Positions 16,946 through 27,231 of a stretch of DNA of 64,000 bases are shown piece after piece. Origin of the DNA: Rhodopseudomonas palustris. GTDB lineage: Bacteria; Pseudomonadota; Alphaproteobacteria; Rhizobiales; Xanthobacteraceae. The notes under the pieces are model-generated. The model was given only the letters and a program-made list of their open reading frames with translations, was not told the origin of the DNA and did no database searches. Numbering within the stretch: position 1 is the first letter of the stretch; every line of letters starts with the position of its first letter. The translations under genes were made by a program, and so were the position numbers. Location of the stretch: NCBI RefSeq assembly GCF_003591005.1, contig NZ_QYYD01000023.1, positions 1 to 64,000 on the forward strand, in the 5' to 3' direction.

Positions 16946-18961
16946 TCAATGCTTGCCGCGGGCGATCGCGGCCTTGGCGGCGTCCACCACCGCGTCGGTG
17001 GTGATGCCGAACTTTTGGTACAGCACCGGCGCGGGCGCCGAGGCACCGAAGCCGGTCATGCCGACGAAAGCGCCGCCATCGCCGATCCAGCGCCGCCAAT
17101 CGGTGTCGCGCGCGGCCTCGATGCCGACCCGCGGCGCGCTACCGAGCACGCTGGCCCGATACGCGTCGTCCTGTTCGGCGAACAGTTCGAAGCACGGCGC
17201 CGACACCACCGCGGCCTTGATACCATCGGCCTCGAGCTTGCAGGCCGCTTCCAGCGCGAGTGAGACTTCCGAGCCGGTGGCGATCAGTGTGACATCGCGG
17301 GCGCCCGGATCGATGACCAAATAAGCGCCACGCGCCACCGGATTGTCGGTGACGCCGTTTGGGCGCGGCAGCATCGGCAGCGCCTGGCGCGACAGCGCCA
17401 GAACCGAGGGCCGGTGCGCCTGCTTCAACGCAACGTCCCAGGCCTGCGCGGTCTCGATCGCATCGGCCGGGCGGAACACCAGCACGTTGGGGATCGCACG
17501 CAGCGAGGCGACGTGCTCGACCGGCTGATGCGTCGGGCCGTCCTCGCCAAGGCCGATCGAGTCGTGGGTCAGCACATGGATGACGCGCACCCCCATCAGC
17601 GCCGCGAGGCGGATCGCCGGCCGGCTGTAGTCGGCGAACACCAGGAAAGTGCCGCCGAACGGGATGAAGCCGCCATGCAGAGCGATGCCGTTCATCGCCG
17701 CCGCCATGCCGAATTCGCGGATGCCGTAGTGCAGATAGTTGCCGCCGAACGCGCCCGGCTTCACCGAAGCAGAGCCCTTGGCCTGCGTGAGGTTGGAATG
17801 CGTTAGGTCGGCCGAGCCGCCGAGCAGGTTCGGCGATGCCGGCACCAGCGCGTTGATGGTGAGCTGCGACGCCTGACGAGTGGCGATCGACGGCTTCTCC
17901 GCCGCGAAGCCGGCGATCAGCGCCTTCAGCGCCGGCTCGTAGTCGGCCGACAGCTTGCCGGCAAGGTTGTTCTCGAAGCCGGCGCGGGTCGCGGCATCGA
18001 GATCGCCGAGACGCTGCGTCCAGGCCTGATGCACCGCCTTGCCGCGGCTACCGGCTTCGCGCCAGCGCGCCAGAATCGCGTCCGGCACTTCGAACGCCGG
18101 ATAGGGCCAGCCGAGCGCCGCGCGGGTCTTCTCGATTTCCTCGGCGCCGAGCGGCGCGCCGTGCGCCTTCTCGGTGCCCTCCACCTTCGGCGAACCAAAG
18201 CCGATCTTGGTGCGGCAGGCGATCAGCGACGGACGGTCGCTCGCCTTGGCGGCCTCGATCGCCGCCGCCACCGCGTCCGGATCATGGCCATCGACGCGCG
18301 TGGTGGCCCAGCCCGACGCGGCGAAGCGCGCCAGCTGATCGTCCGAACAGGACAGCGAGGTGTTGCCGTCGATCGAGATGTGGTTGTCGTCCCACAGCAC
18401 GATCAGCTTGTTCAGCTTGAGATGGCCGGCCAGCGAGATCGCCTCGTGGCTGACGCCTTCCATCAGGCAGCCGTCGCCGGCGATCACATAGGTCGTGTGA
18501 TCGACCAGAGCGTCGCCGTAGCGGGCGTTCATCATGCGTTCGGCGAGCGCCATGCCGACCGAGGTGGCGAGTCCCTGGCCGAGCGGGCCGGTGGTGGTCT
18601 CGACGCCTTGCGTATGGCCGTATTCCGGATGGCCGGCGGTCTTCGATCCCCATTGCCGGAATGCCTTGATCTCGTCGATCGTCATTTCCGGATAGCCGGT
18701 GAGATGCAGCAGCGCATACAGCAGCATCGAGCCATGGCCGGCCGACAGCACGAAGCGGTCGCGGTCCGGCCAGGCCGGATCGGTCGGATCGAACTTCAGG
18801 AAGCGGGTGAACAGCACCGTGGCAACGTCGGCCATGCCCATCGGCATGCCGGGGTGACCGGATTTCGCCTTCTCCACCGCGTCGATGGCGAGGAAGCGGA
18901 TCGCGTTCGCCATGTCGCGATGGCTGACCTGATCGTGGAGTTCGCGTGCGGAGATATTCAA
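16946..18961 (-). CDS. cbbT: transketolase of the Calvin-cycle operon
   Basis: A 671-aa thiamine-diphosphate enzyme that transfers two-carbon units between sugar phosphates. Features: [16 protein letters not shown] near the start, the ThDP-binding [13 protein letters not shown], and the pyrimidine-domain segments GIREFGMAA and [17 protein letters not shown]. The start is TTG at 18961 (GGGAGG five bases upstream), giving [20 protein letters not shown]. An in-frame opening further upstream runs through cbbP in another frame and is not real. A later ATG (MANAIRF) would give a shorter but still complete enzyme. It lies 35 bp after cbbP. Confidence 0.96.
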   Translation of the reverse strand: MNISARELHDQVSHRDMANAIRFLAIDAVEKAKSGHPGMPMGMADVATVLFTRFLKFDPTDPAWPDRDRFVLSAGHGSMLLYALLHLTGYPEMTIDEIKAFRQWGSKTAGHPEYGHTQGVETTTGPLGQGLATSVGMALAERMMNARYGDALVDHTTYVIAGDGCLMEGVSHEAISLAGHLKLNKLIVLWDDNHISIDGNTSLSCSDDQLARFAASGWATTRVDGHDPDAVAAAIEAAKASDRPSLIACRTKIGFGSPKVEGTEKAHGAPLGAEEIEKTRAALGWPYPAFEVPDAILARWREAGSRGKAVHQAWTQRLGDLDAATRAGFENNLAGKLSADYEPALKALIAGFAAEKPSIATRQASQLTINALVPASPNLLGGSADLTHSNLTQAKGSASVKPGAFGGNYLHYGIREFGMAAAMNGIALHGGFIPFGGTFLVFADYSRPAIRLAALMGVRVIHVLTHDSIGLGEDGPTHQPVEHVASLRAIPNVLVFRPADAIETAQAWDVALKQAHRPSVLALSRQALPMLPRPNGVTDNPVARGAYLVIDPGARDVTLIATGSEVSLALEAACKLEADGIKAAVVSAPCFELFAEQDDAYRASVLGSAPRVGIEAARDTDWRRWIGDGGAFVGMTGFGASAPAPVLYQKFGITTDAVVDAAKAAIARGKH

Positions 18962-18996
18962 GCCGGCCTCCCGGAAATGAAGTGAGTACGCATCGG

Positions 18997-19872
18997 TTAT
19001 TTCACGCCGCGCTTGCGGTCGATCAGCTGCATGATCAGCGGGGTGAGGATCAGCTGCATCGCCAGATCGAGCTTGGCGCCGTGGATCACGATCGAATTGG
19101 CGCGCGACATGAAGCTGCCCTGGATCATCGACAGCAGATAGGCGAAGTCGATGCCGCGCGGGTTCTTGAAGCGGATCACCACCATCGATTCGTCGGCGGT
19201 CGGGATCCAGCGGGCGATGAACGGGTTCGAGGTGTCGACCGTCGGCACGCGCTGAAAGTTGATGTCGGTCTCGGCGAATTGCGGCACGATGTAGTGCACG
19301 TAGTCCGGCATGCGGCGCAGGATGGTGTCGGTCACCGCCTCGGTGGAGTAACCGCGCGCTGCGCGGTCGCGGTGCAGCTTCTGGATCCATTCGAGGTTGA
19401 TCACCGGCACCACGCCGATCTTGAGGTCGGCATGCTGCGCGACGTTGACCTTGTCGGTGATCACCGCGCCGTGCAGGCCTTCGTAGAACAACAGGTCGGA
19501 CTGCGGATCGAGATCGCGCCAGCCGGTGAAGTTGCCGGGCGGCACGCCGTGCAGCGCCGCTTCTTCGTCGTCGTGGACATAGTGCCGGGTGCGGCCGGTG
19601 CCCTTTTCGGCGTAGTCGCGGAAGGTCTGCTCCAGCTCCTCGAACAAATTAGTCTCGGGGCTGAAATGACTGAAGTGGCGATTGCCGCGCTCGGCCTCCT
19701 CGGCCATCCTGTTGCGCATGTCGATGCGGTTGTAGCGATGGAACGCGTCGCCCTCGATGAAGGCGGCATTGACGTTCTCGCGGCGAAAGATCTGCTCGAA
19801 CGTTTTCTTCACCGACGTGGTGCCGGCGCCGGACGAGCCGGTGATGGAGATGATCGGGTGCTTGCGGGACAT
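18997..19872 (-). CDS. cbbP: phosphoribulokinase, class I
   Basis: A 291-aa kinase that makes ribulose-1,5-bisphosphate from ribulose-5-phosphate and ATP, the step dedicated to CO2 fixation. Walker A is [23 protein letters not shown] and [10 protein letters not shown] are substrate-site segments of bacterial PRK. Length fits the octameric bacterial class (about 290 aa). Second gene of the operon, 28 bp after cbbF. Confidence 0.98.
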   Translation of the reverse strand: MSRKHPIISITGSSGAGTTSVKKTFEQIFRRENVNAAFIEGDAFHRYNRIDMRNRMAEEAERGNRHFSHFSPETNLFEELEQTFRDYAEKGTGRTRHYVHDDEEAALHGVPPGNFTGWRDLDPQSDLLFYEGLHGAVITDKVNVAQHADLKIGVVPVINLEWIQKLHRDRAARGYSTEAVTDTILRRMPDYVHYIVPQFAETDINFQRVPTVDTSNPFIARWIPTADESMVVIRFKNPRGIDFAYLLSMIQGSFMSRANSIVIHGAKLDLAMQLILTPLIMQLIDRKRGVK

Positions 19873-19900
19873 GGAGTGTACTTCCAGAGGGACTGCGAAA

Positions 19901-20932
19901 TCAGACGCGGAACAGGCCGCGGCGGCCGAACAGCGGCGCGGTGCGCGCGGCGGCGCTCGGATCGGTGTGCAGCTGCTCGATGCGGTTGACCTTTTCGAGC
20001 GAGCCCATGATCAGCGGCGAGCGCTGATGGATCGCGCGGGCGACAAGATCGAGCACGCGCTCGCGCCCAGTCGATGCCGCGCCGCCGGCCTGCTCCATCA
20101 CGAAGGCCATCGGGTGAGTCTCGTACAACAGCCGCAGCCGGCCATCGCCATAGCCGGGGCGCTGATCGGCCGGATACAGAAACACGCCGCCGCGGGTCAG
20201 GATGCGATACGCCTCGGCCACCAGCGAGCCGATCCAGCGCATGTTGAAGTCCTTGGCGCGCGGGCCGTCAGCGCCGGCGATGCACTCGTCGACGAAGTCG
20301 CGCACCGGCTGTTCCCAGTGGCGATGGTTCGAGGCGTTGATGGCGTATTCGGCGGTGTCGGCGGGCACCGTCACTTTCTCGCGGATCAGCCGATAGTGTT
20401 TCGCCTTGCGGTCGAGCGTGAAGATGTCGACGCCGTCGCCGAGCGTCAGCACCAGCGAGGTCTGCGGGCCGTACACCACGAAGCCGGCGGCGAGCTGACA
20501 GCTGCCCGGCGCGCTGAACGGCGCCACGCCGGCCTCGTTCGGGATGATCGAGAAGATGGTGCCGACCGTCATGTTGGTGTCGATGTTCGACGAGCCGTCG
20601 AGCGGATCGTAGGCGATCGAGATCGGCGCCAGCGGGTCGCCCATCACCAGCGTGTCGGATTCCTCCGAGGCGAGTGCCGCATAGGGCACGTCTTTCAGCG
20701 CGGCCAGGATGGCCTCGTCCGCCTTGACGTCGAGATCCTTCTGCACGTCGCCATCGGCATTGGCGCCGCCATGCGCCGCGCCGGTGATGCCGGCCAGTGC
20801 GCCCTGCCCGATCAGTTCGGAGATCGTAACCGAAGCCCCGGCGATGGCGCCGACCGCGGCCGCGACCGCGCGCGTCCGCGTATCAGTGCCGCAACACTCC
20901 AAGAGACGTGACAGCGTCTGACCCTGATCCAT
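19901..20932 (-). CDS. cbbF: fructose-1,6-bisphosphatase (class I)
   Basis: A 343-aa phosphatase releasing phosphate from fructose- (and probably sedoheptulose-) bisphosphate. The metal site is visible as ALASEESD and [34 protein letters not shown] is also family-typical. ATG 20932 ([12 protein letters not shown]) is chosen because GGGGGAT lies just upstream; an in-frame ATG 12 codons earlier has no such site. First gene of the cbb operon, so the operon promoter lies in 20933-21368. No cbbR gene is adjacent in this window. Confidence 0.97.
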   Translation of the reverse strand: MDQGQTLSRLLECCGTDTRTRAVAAAVGAIAGASVTISELIGQGALAGITGAAHGGANADGDVQKDLDVKADEAILAALKDVPYAALASEESDTLVMGDPLAPISIAYDPLDGSSNIDTNMTVGTIFSIIPNEAGVAPFSAPGSCQLAAGFVVYGPQTSLVLTLGDGVDIFTLDRKAKHYRLIREKVTVPADTAEYAINASNHRHWEQPVRDFVDECIAGADGPRAKDFNMRWIGSLVAEAYRILTRGGVFLYPADQRPGYGDGRLRLLYETHPMAFVMEQAGGAASTGRERVLDLVARAIHQRSPLIMGSLEKVNRIEQLHTDPSAAARTAPLFGRRGLFRV

Positions 20933-21368
20933 GCTCGATCCCCCATTCCAAAGCCCAGCTTCCGCCATCCCTCGGGCCCGGTGCCGGGAGCTTGTGAGCC
21001 GATGGACCCCATAAGAGAAGCTTGTTTTTCCTTGGTACCATCTCAGGAATTCTTATATCCCCGAGCACCAACCCCACACGCTGCTACCGCTCACACGGTC
21101 AAGCGCGCTGCATCCTGCACAGTTAGTCGAACGCAACCGTGATTTAGATCAGTGTTAGGGCCAGGAAATCGCGGCGGAAGGGAAGAAAGTCAGCACCACA
21201 GCTGCGCATTAGACTTTCGCCGCAGAGCGCCTGTTGATGGTGCTTGCGGACCTCTTGGGGTGCGACTTGACGCTTCCGCGGCTTGTCTGAGAGATACGAA
21301 CGTGGAAATGAAACAACAGCCGCGGGGGTCGAGAGGCGAATGCCGCCTTGCGGAGCAAGGGGGACGAC
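20933..21368. promoter_or_regulatory. divergent promoter region of the cbb operon and the alpha/beta hydrolase gene
   Basis: There is no gene in these 436 bases. They hold an inverted repeat ATAAGA/TCTTAT (21011-21016, 21051-21056) and, overlapping it, TCAGGAATTCTTA, which has the TNA-N7-TNA form of CbbR (LysR-type) sites. At 21140-21151 TGAT-TTAG-ATCA is a perfect Fnr/FixK-like core lacking the outer T/A. All three are pattern matches only. Confidence 0.45.
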
Positions 21369-22118
21369 ATGACTGAGGCGGTGATGGCGGGCGCGGAGCC
21401 GTTCGCATTTGATGGCGGCAGAACCGGCGTACTGGTGCTGCACGGATTTACCGGCAGCCCTCAAAGCATGCGCTATCTCGGCGAGCGTCTTGGCGAACGC
21501 GGCTATTCAATCCTCGGACCGCGGCTGCCCGGCCACGGCGTCTCGCCGGCCGCGATGGCCAAGACCACGGCAAACGACTGGGTCGCCTGCGCCGAAGACG
21601 CGCTGCTCGAGCTGTCCGGCAAATGCGACAAGGTGTTCGTCACCGGCCTGTCGATGGGCGGCACGCTGTCGCTTTACCTGGCCGCGCTGCATCCCGACAA
21701 GGTCGCCGGCGTGATCCCGATCAACGCCGCGGTGCAGGTCGATTCACCTGACATGGCCGGCATCGCGTTCGCCCGCAACGTGCCGGAGTTCGTGCCCGGC
21801 ATCGGCTCCGACATGATGGATAAATCAGTGAAGGAGCTCGCCTACGACCAGGTGCCGGTGACCTGCTTCAAGCAGGTGATCGGCCTCGCCGCCGCCGCGC
21901 GCGCCTTGCTGCCGAAGATCACCTCCCCGACTTTCGTGATCAACTCACGGATCGACCACGTGCTGAAGCCGCACAACGCCACGATCATCGCGAGCCACGT
22001 CGGCTCCGATCGCGTCGAGCTGCTGTGGCTCAACAACTCGTATCACGTCGCCACCATCGACACCGACAAGGACCTGATCGCCAGCGAACTCCACAGCTTC
22101 GTGCAGCGCAATCTCTGA
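21369..22118 (+). CDS. alpha/beta hydrolase, carboxylesterase-like
   Basis: A 249-aa cytoplasmic hydrolase. After a short N-terminus comes VLVLHGFTGSPQSM (oxyanion region), then the nucleophile elbow GLSMGG. The acid is in NSRIDHVL and the catalytic His in NNSYHVATID. This order matches the Est30-type carboxylesterase/monoacylglycerol lipase group. ATG 21369 is preceded by AGGGGGACGAC; a TTG seven codons earlier is less likely. Its 3' end almost meets the convergent alcohol dehydrogenase gene (5 bp). Natural substrate unknown. Confidence 0.88.
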   Translation: MTEAVMAGAEPFAFDGGRTGVLVLHGFTGSPQSMRYLGERLGERGYSILGPRLPGHGVSPAAMAKTTANDWVACAEDALLELSGKCDKVFVTGLSMGGTLSLYLAALHPDKVAGVIPINAAVQVDSPDMAGIAFARNVPEFVPGIGSDMMDKSVKELAYDQVPVTCFKQVIGLAAAARALLPKITSPTFVINSRIDHVLKPHNATIIASHVGSDRVELLWLNNSYHVATIDTDKDLIASELHSFVQRNL

Positions 22119-22123
22119 CGCGC

Positions 22124-23311
22124 TCAGAGCCGCGCTTCCAGCACCTGCCTAATCTCATCGTCGCTCAGTACGATCGGATTGGTCTTCATGCTGGAGCCGC
22201 GGCTTGCGCCGACGATGCGGTCGACGTCGCTCGCGTTCACGCCGAGCGATGTCAGCGACGGCAGCGCGAGACGCTGAGTCCAATCCTCCAGCGTCGCGAC
22301 AAGATTGTCGCAATCCTCGTCGGCATTGGCACCCTCGCAACCAGATAACAGCCGGCCGATCTCGGCGTATTTAGCCAGCGCGTGTGCTTGGGGCGCCCGC
22401 GTGCGGAGCGCTTCGAGATTGATCCGCGTCGCCGCCGCCAGCAGCGTGCCGCACACCACGCCGTGGCCGATCGGGAAGTACGCGCCGAGTGGCGAGGCCA
22501 ACCCGTGCACCGCGCCTAAGCCCGTCTGCGCCAGGCAGATGCCGGATTGCAGCGAGGCGTAAGCCATCTGCGTCATCGCCTCCTTCGCAGCAGCGCCGCC
22601 GTCGTACCAGGCGAGCAAGCCATCGCGCGCGGCACGCAGGCCGGACAGCGCCAGCGCGTCGGTGAAGGCGTTGGCGCCGGTGGAGACGTAGGATTCGATC
22701 AGCTGCGTCAGCGCGTCCATGCCGTTGGCGGCGATCAGCACCGGCCGACAGCCGGCCAGTAGCTCCGGATCGACCAGCGCGATCTCGGCGACCAGCGCCT
22801 CGTCGCGGAACGACTTCTTGAAGCCGTCCGGCCCGTGGCGCGACAGCACTGCGTTTTTGGTCGCTTCGGAGCCGGTGCCGGCCGTGGTCGGCACGGCGAT
22901 GAAGGGCGTCGGCGGGCCGCGATACGGCAGCTCCGGCCCGACGCCTTCGAGATGGTCCATCACCGAATTGCCGGGCCGTAGCAGCCCGGCGATCGCCTTG
23001 GCGGCGTCAAGCGCGCTGCCGCCGCCGAGGCCGATGACCACGTCGATCTCGGCATCGCGCCCGTCGCGCACTGCGGCATCGACCAGCTCCGGCGACGGCT
23101 CGCCGCGCACCATGACCCGCTCGCAGCTCAGCCCGCGCTCGGCCAGCTTGGCCAGCAGCGGCGCGGCATAAGGCGCAGCGTCGAACGACTGCGCGCCGGT
23201 GACCAGCAGCACGCGGTGGCCATACCGCGCGGCGAGGTCGGGCAGCTTGGCGATCGCGCCGGCGCCGAACTGGATGCGCGGCAGGCGGGCGATCGAAAAC
23301 GGAGAGATCAT
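22124..23311 (-). CDS. iron-containing alcohol dehydrogenase family protein
   Basis: A 395-aa protein of the Fe-type (group III) alcohol dehydrogenases. NAD-binding segment: VIGLGGGSALDAAKAIAG; PTTAGTGSEATKNAVL follows. Metal-binding histidines fall in AVHGLASPLG and IGHGVVCGTLL. Substrate specificity cannot be read: the family includes butanol, propanediol, maleylacetate and hydroxy-acid dehydrogenases. It lies 80 bp after the amide-transport operon in the same direction and could be its last gene. Confidence 0.9.
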   Translation of the reverse strand: MISPFSIARLPRIQFGAGAIAKLPDLAARYGHRVLLVTGAQSFDAAPYAAPLLAKLAERGLSCERVMVRGEPSPELVDAAVRDGRDAEIDVVIGLGGGSALDAAKAIAGLLRPGNSVMDHLEGVGPELPYRGPPTPFIAVPTTAGTGSEATKNAVLSRHGPDGFKKSFRDEALVAEIALVDPELLAGCRPVLIAANGMDALTQLIESYVSTGANAFTDALALSGLRAARDGLLAWYDGGAAAKEAMTQMAYASLQSGICLAQTGLGAVHGLASPLGAYFPIGHGVVCGTLLAAATRINLEALRTRAPQAHALAKYAEIGRLLSGCEGANADEDCDNLVATLEDWTQRLALPSLTSLGVNASDVDRIVGASRGSSMKTNPIVLSDDEIRQVLEARL

Positions 23312-23391
23312 CAGGCGCTCGGATTAGGTCCGCGCGTCAACCGCGCGGCGTTCAAACCGACGCGACGCTAGCAGGTTCGGCGGTCCGGGCG

Positions 23392-24093
23392 CTACGGCGC
23401 GAGGAATTGCAGCAGCCGCGGATCGTTGCGGACTTCCTCGGCGGTGCCGGTGAGCGCGACGCGGCCGCGGTCGAGCACATAAGCGCGGTCGGCGACGCGC
23501 AGCGCCAGATCGAGATGCTGTTCGACGATGATGACAGCGATGTCCTTGGCGAGCGCCACCAGCCGGTCGGTGATCTCCTCGATCACGCCGATCCACACCC
23601 CCTCGGTCGGCTCGTCGAGCAGCAGCACGCTCGGCTCGGACAGCAATGCGCGGCCGATCGCCAGCATCTTGCGCTCGCCGCCCGACAGCGTGCCGGCGGC
23701 CTGATCGAGCCGCTGGCCGAGCTTGGGAAACATCTCAAGTACGCGGTCGACAGCGCCGCTGTCTTTATTCGTCAGCGCGCCGACTGCCAGGTTGTCGCGG
23801 ATCGACAGCCGCGCGAACACCGGATGGTCCTGCGGCACATAACCGAATCCGGCGCGGATGCGCTGCTCGGTCGGCAGCTTGGTGACGTCGCGCGCATCGA
23901 GCGTGACCTGGCCACGCTTGACCGGCAGCTCGCCCATGATCGCCTTCATCAGCGTCGTCTTGCCGGCGCCGTTGCGGCCCAGAATGGCGACGCCGCCGCG
24001 CCAAGGCGCCGACATCGACACGCCGAACAGCACCTGACTGCGGCCGTAGCCGGCATCGAGATCGCTCACATTGAGATATGCATCCTCAGGCAC
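23392..24093 (-). CDS. ABC transporter ATP-binding protein, UrtE/LivF type
   Basis: A 233-aa ATPase with Walker A GRNGAGKTT, Q-loop YVPQDH, signature LSGGERK and Walker B VLLLDEPTEG. The segment EPTEGVWIGVIEEI is the pattern seen in urea/short-chain-amide transporter UrtE proteins rather than amino-acid LivF. It energises the inner-membrane importer encoded upstream. Its start overlaps the end of the preceding ATPase gene by 8 bp. Confidence 0.92.
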   Translation of the reverse strand: MPEDAYLNVSDLDAGYGRSQVLFGVSMSAPWRGGVAILGRNGAGKTTLMKAIMGELPVKRGQVTLDARDVTKLPTEQRIRAGFGYVPQDHPVFARLSIRDNLAVGALTNKDSGAVDRVLEMFPKLGQRLDQAAGTLSGGERKMLAIGRALLSEPSVLLLDEPTEGVWIGVIEEITDRLVALAKDIAVIIVEQHLDLALRVADRAYVLDRGRVALTGTAEEVRNDPRLLQFLAP

Positions 24094-24820
24094 GGCGCAG
24101 ATAAACCTCTTGAACCTTGGGGCTCGCCTGGATCTGCTCGATAGAGCCGGTGTCGAGCACCGCCCCTTGATCCAGCACGGTGAGGCGATCGCAGATGTCG
24201 CGGATGAAATCGAGATCGTGCTCGACGATGACCAGCGAGCAGCGCGCCTTGATCGGCTGCAGCAATTCGCCGGTAACGCGGCGTTCCTCGAGGCTCATGC
24301 CGCCGGTCGGCTCGTCGAGCAGCAGCAGCTTCGGCTCGGGCGCCAGAGCCATCGCGATCTCCAGCCATTGCTGCTGGCCGTGCGACAGCGCCGCGGCCGG
24401 CTCGCCGGCGCGGTCGACCAGCCGGAACTGCTCCAGCATCGCCATGACCTTGTCGTGCAGCAGGCCGCGGGTGCGCGAGAACATCAGCTTGGACAGCGCG
24501 GTCTGGCCCTGCAGCGCCAGCAGCACGTTGTCGTACAGCGTCAGCGCCGGCAGCACGCTGGTGATCTGGAATTTCAGGCTCATGCCGGCGCGGGCGCGCT
24601 CGGCCGGCGACGCCGCGGTGATGTCGGTGCCGTCGAAGCTGACGCGGCCCTCGGTCGGCACCTCGGCGCCGGCGATGCACTTCATCATCGTGCTCTTGCC
24701 GGAGCCGTTCGGGCCGATCAGCCCGTGAAACTCGTTCGGTTGCACGACCAGCTCGGCGCCGTTCAGCGCGGTGAGCTTGCCGAAGATCTTCTTCAGGCCG
24801 CGCGCCTCAAGCAGGGCCAT
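24086..24820 (-). CDS. ABC transporter ATP-binding protein, UrtD/LivG type
   Basis: A 244-aa ATPase with Walker A GPNGSGKST, Walker B LLLLDEPTGG and signature LSHGQQQWLEI, which is the UrtD-like form (LSHGQ) rather than LSYGQQR. Pairs with the UrtE-type ATPase under the two permeases. Overlaps the permease gene upstream by 14 bp. Confidence 0.92.
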   Translation of the reverse strand: MALLEARGLKKIFGKLTALNGAELVVQPNEFHGLIGPNGSGKSTMMKCIAGAEVPTEGRVSFDGTDITAASPAERARAGMSLKFQITSVLPALTLYDNVLLALQGQTALSKLMFSRTRGLLHDKVMAMLEQFRLVDRAGEPAAALSHGQQQWLEIAMALAPEPKLLLLDEPTGGMSLEERRVTGELLQPIKARCSLVIVEHDLDFIRDICDRLTVLDQGAVLDTGSIEQIQASPKVQEVYLRRA

Positions 24821-25856
24821 GGCCGCGCTCCTTGTTGGTCGGCGGGCGGCCGAAGCTGCCGATGCGCTCGCGCTCGGTGAGGATCAGGCTGATCAGCCCG
24901 GCCGGCCGAAACAGGATCACCGCCAGCATCAGACAGCCGAGGATGATCGGCCAGATGTCCTGATACGAGTTGGACAGCCAGAATGACACCAGCTCGATCA
25001 CCACGGTGCCGATGACTGCCCCGATCAGCGTGCCGGAGCCGCCGAACAACACGTACAGCACGACCTGGGTGGACATCACCACGCCCAGCATGTTGGGCCA
25101 GACGAAACCTTCGTGGAATGCGTAGAGACTGCCGGCGAGGCCGGCGATGGCGCCGCCGAGCGAGAAGATGATCGCCTTGATGTGCTGAACCTTGTAGCCG
25201 AAGAACGCGATGCGCTGCTCGTTCTCGCGCAGGCCCGCCAGCGCCAGGCCGAATTGCGAGCGCACCAGGAAGCGGCAACCGAGATAGACCAGCAGCAGGA
25301 TCGCCAGCACGAAGTAATAGAAGACCGGCCCCTCGGTGAGATCATAGCCGGCGATCTGCATCGGCGGGATCGACGGAATGCCGTTTTGGCCGCCGAGATA
25401 ATACCAGCCGCGCGCCAGCCGGTCGAACGCATAGGAGCCGGTCAGCGTGCCGAGCGAGACGAAGATGACGCTCGATGGATTACGGCCGAGCAGCAGGAAG
25501 CCGCCGATCAAGAGCGCGATCGCGAAGCCGATCAGCACGCCGGCCGGAATCACCAGCAGCATCGACGAGACGTCGAGATCGCGCGCCAGCAGCGCCACGC
25601 CGTAGCCGGCCGAGCCGAAGAACACCGCCTGGCCGAAGCTCATGATGCCGGAATAGCCCCACACCAGATCGAACGACAGCGCGAACAGGCACAGGATCAG
25701 CACCCGCGTGCCGAACACCGTGAGATAATCCTGCAACACCAGCGGCAGCAGCAGCCCGATCACCAGCAGCGTCAGCTCGATGATCGGCAGCACGGCCCAA
25801 CGACGCTTGGCACGGGTCGTGGCGATGGTGTCGAGTGTCGATGAAGTTTCAGTCAT
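24807..25856 (-). CDS. ABC transporter permease, UrtC/LivM type
   Basis: A 349-aa inner-membrane permease with about nine hydrophobic segments (LPIIELTLLVIGLLLPLVL at the N-terminus) and the LivM-family GYSGIMSFGQAVFFG. Late GGSGTLIGAVIGTVVIEL is also typical. ATG 25856 (MTETSSTLDTIAT) is taken; longer openings upstream would read through the hairpin at 25959-25984. Works with the UrtB-type permease at 27232-28089. Confidence 0.92.
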   Translation of the reverse strand: MTETSSTLDTIATTRAKRRWAVLPIIELTLLVIGLLLPLVLQDYLTVFGTRVLILCLFALSFDLVWGYSGIMSFGQAVFFGSAGYGVALLARDLDVSSMLLVIPAGVLIGFAIALLIGGFLLLGRNPSSVIFVSLGTLTGSYAFDRLARGWYYLGGQNGIPSIPPMQIAGYDLTEGPVFYYFVLAILLLVYLGCRFLVRSQFGLALAGLRENEQRIAFFGYKVQHIKAIIFSLGGAIAGLAGSLYAFHEGFVWPNMLGVVMSTQVVLYVLFGGSGTLIGAVIGTVVIELVSFWLSNSYQDIWPIILGCLMLAVILFRPAGLISLILTERERIGSFGRPPTNKERGHGPA

Positions 25857-25958
25857 CGATCCGCCGATTCTCGGATGGGGGAACAGCGCGCGAGATTGCG
25901 CGACCGAATGAAGGTGCAGAAGGTGCCGCGAATTGATCAGGGCACCGCCTCTCGTCAC

Positions 25959-25984
25959 GTCGTCCCCGCGAAGGCGGGGACGAC
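25959..25984. terminator. strong hairpin between solute-binding and permease genes
   Basis: GTCGTCCCCGC-GAAG-GCGGGGACGAC, a perfect 11-bp stem with a GAAG loop, 20 bases after the solute-binding gene stop. It has no U-tract, so it is more likely an mRNA-stabilising or attenuating hairpin than a full terminator. Same core as the repeat at 8637-8733. Confidence 0.6.
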
Positions 25985-26003
25985 TCGTCGTAAACGCAGT
26001 GCA

Positions 26004-27227
26004 TCAGCATTCCTTCGGGTCGACCAGACCCTTGCTGCGCTCGACGATCTCGTAGCTGCCGTTCTTGGCGACCGCCGTGTACATGTTCATCTTGCAGTGG
26101 CGCTTGCCGGGGACCATTTCGGCGGGGCCGCCGGGCCCTTCGGCGATCTTGGCGTGATCGAGCGCTGCGGCGACGCCGTCGCGATCGACCTTGCCGGCCT
26201 CCTTGACGGCGGCCTCCCACAGCTTCAGCGCCCGATACGTGCCGGTGGCGGCGCTGCCGGCGGCGAACAGGAAGTTGCCCGGGAACGCCTTTTCATACTC
26301 GCCCTGCAGCTTGGCGCTGAACGGATCGTCCTTGGTGAGCGCCTTGAAGTAATCGAGGCAGCTCGCCAGCCCTTCGATTTCGGCCGGCTGGTTGATGGCC
26401 AGCGTGTTCTCGTCGTAATACACGCAGGCGAGCCGGCCGCCGTTCTTGAGGAAGCCCGCTTCATAGAGCTGCTTGAAGAACGGACCGACGCCCGGCGGGA
26501 TCACGGTGTTGAACACCACGTCGACCTTGTTGGAGATGATGCGGTTGACGGTCGACGAGAAGTCGACCTGGTCGAGCGGATAGTATTCTTCGAACACCAC
26601 CTCGCCGCCATTGGCCTCGATCACCTTGCGGGCATAGGCGTTGAGCGTGTGCGGCCAGACGTAGTTGGCGCTCGGCAGCGCGAACTTCTTGCCGCCATTC
26701 TTGATCAGCCACGGAATGAACTCGTCGCACTGCTGCGCCGGGGTCGGGCCGGTGCAAAACAGGTTGGGGGTGCATTCCTTGCCTTCGTAGAGCTGCGGAT
26801 AGATGTACAGCGTCTTGCCGCGCGACACGATGACGTCCTTGATGGCGTTGCGCATCGACGAGGTGATGCCGCCGATCACCAGATCGACCTTGTCGCGCTG
26901 GATCAGCTTGCGGACGTTGCCGACCGCTACCGCCTCGTTCGATGCGGTGTCCTCGATGAACAGCTCGATCGGCCGGCCGAGCAGGCCGCCGGCATCGTTG
27001 ATCTGCTTGATGACCATCTTGGCGACGTTGGCGTCGGCGTTGCCGGCGTAGCCCATTGGACCGGTCAGGTCGGTGCCGACGCCGACCTTGATCGGACCGG
27101 CTGCGGCGTTCGCCCAGCCGGCCGGCACCACCCAGCTGCCGACGCCGGTGGCGATCGCGGTGCCGGCGAAGGCGAAGTTGGAGAGGAAGCGGCGGCGGTT
27201 GAGCTGGAAGTCGGAGTCGCTGGACAT
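26004..27227 (-). CDS. solute-binding protein of a urea/short-chain-amide ABC transporter
   Basis: A 407-aa periplasmic binding protein (Peripla_BP_5/6, FmdD/UrtA-like). The N-terminus has a twin-arginine motif (NRRRFLS) followed by a hydrophobic stretch ending in WANA-A, so Tat export is likely. KVGVGTDLTGPMGYAG opens the mature part; the ligand cleft region LYIYPQLYEGKECTPNLFCT and ANYVWPHTLNAYARK resemble amide/urea-binding relatives. Downstream of the UrtB-type permease by 4 bp. Confidence 0.9.
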   Translation of the reverse strand: MSSDSDFQLNRRRFLSNFAFAGTAIATGVGSWVVPAGWANAAAGPIKVGVGTDLTGPMGYAGNADANVAKMVIKQINDAGGLLGRPIELFIEDTASNEAVAVGNVRKLIQRDKVDLVIGGITSSMRNAIKDVIVSRGKTLYIYPQLYEGKECTPNLFCTGPTPAQQCDEFIPWLIKNGGKKFALPSANYVWPHTLNAYARKVIEANGGEVVFEEYYPLDQVDFSSTVNRIISNKVDVVFNTVIPPGVGPFFKQLYEAGFLKNGGRLACVYYDENTLAINQPAEIEGLASCLDYFKALTKDDPFSAKLQGEYEKAFPGNFLFAAGSAATGTYRALKLWEAAVKEAGKVDRDGVAAALDHAKIAEGPGGPAEMVPGKRHCKMNMYTAVAKNGSYEIVERSKGLVDPKEC

Positions 27228-27231
27228 CAGG

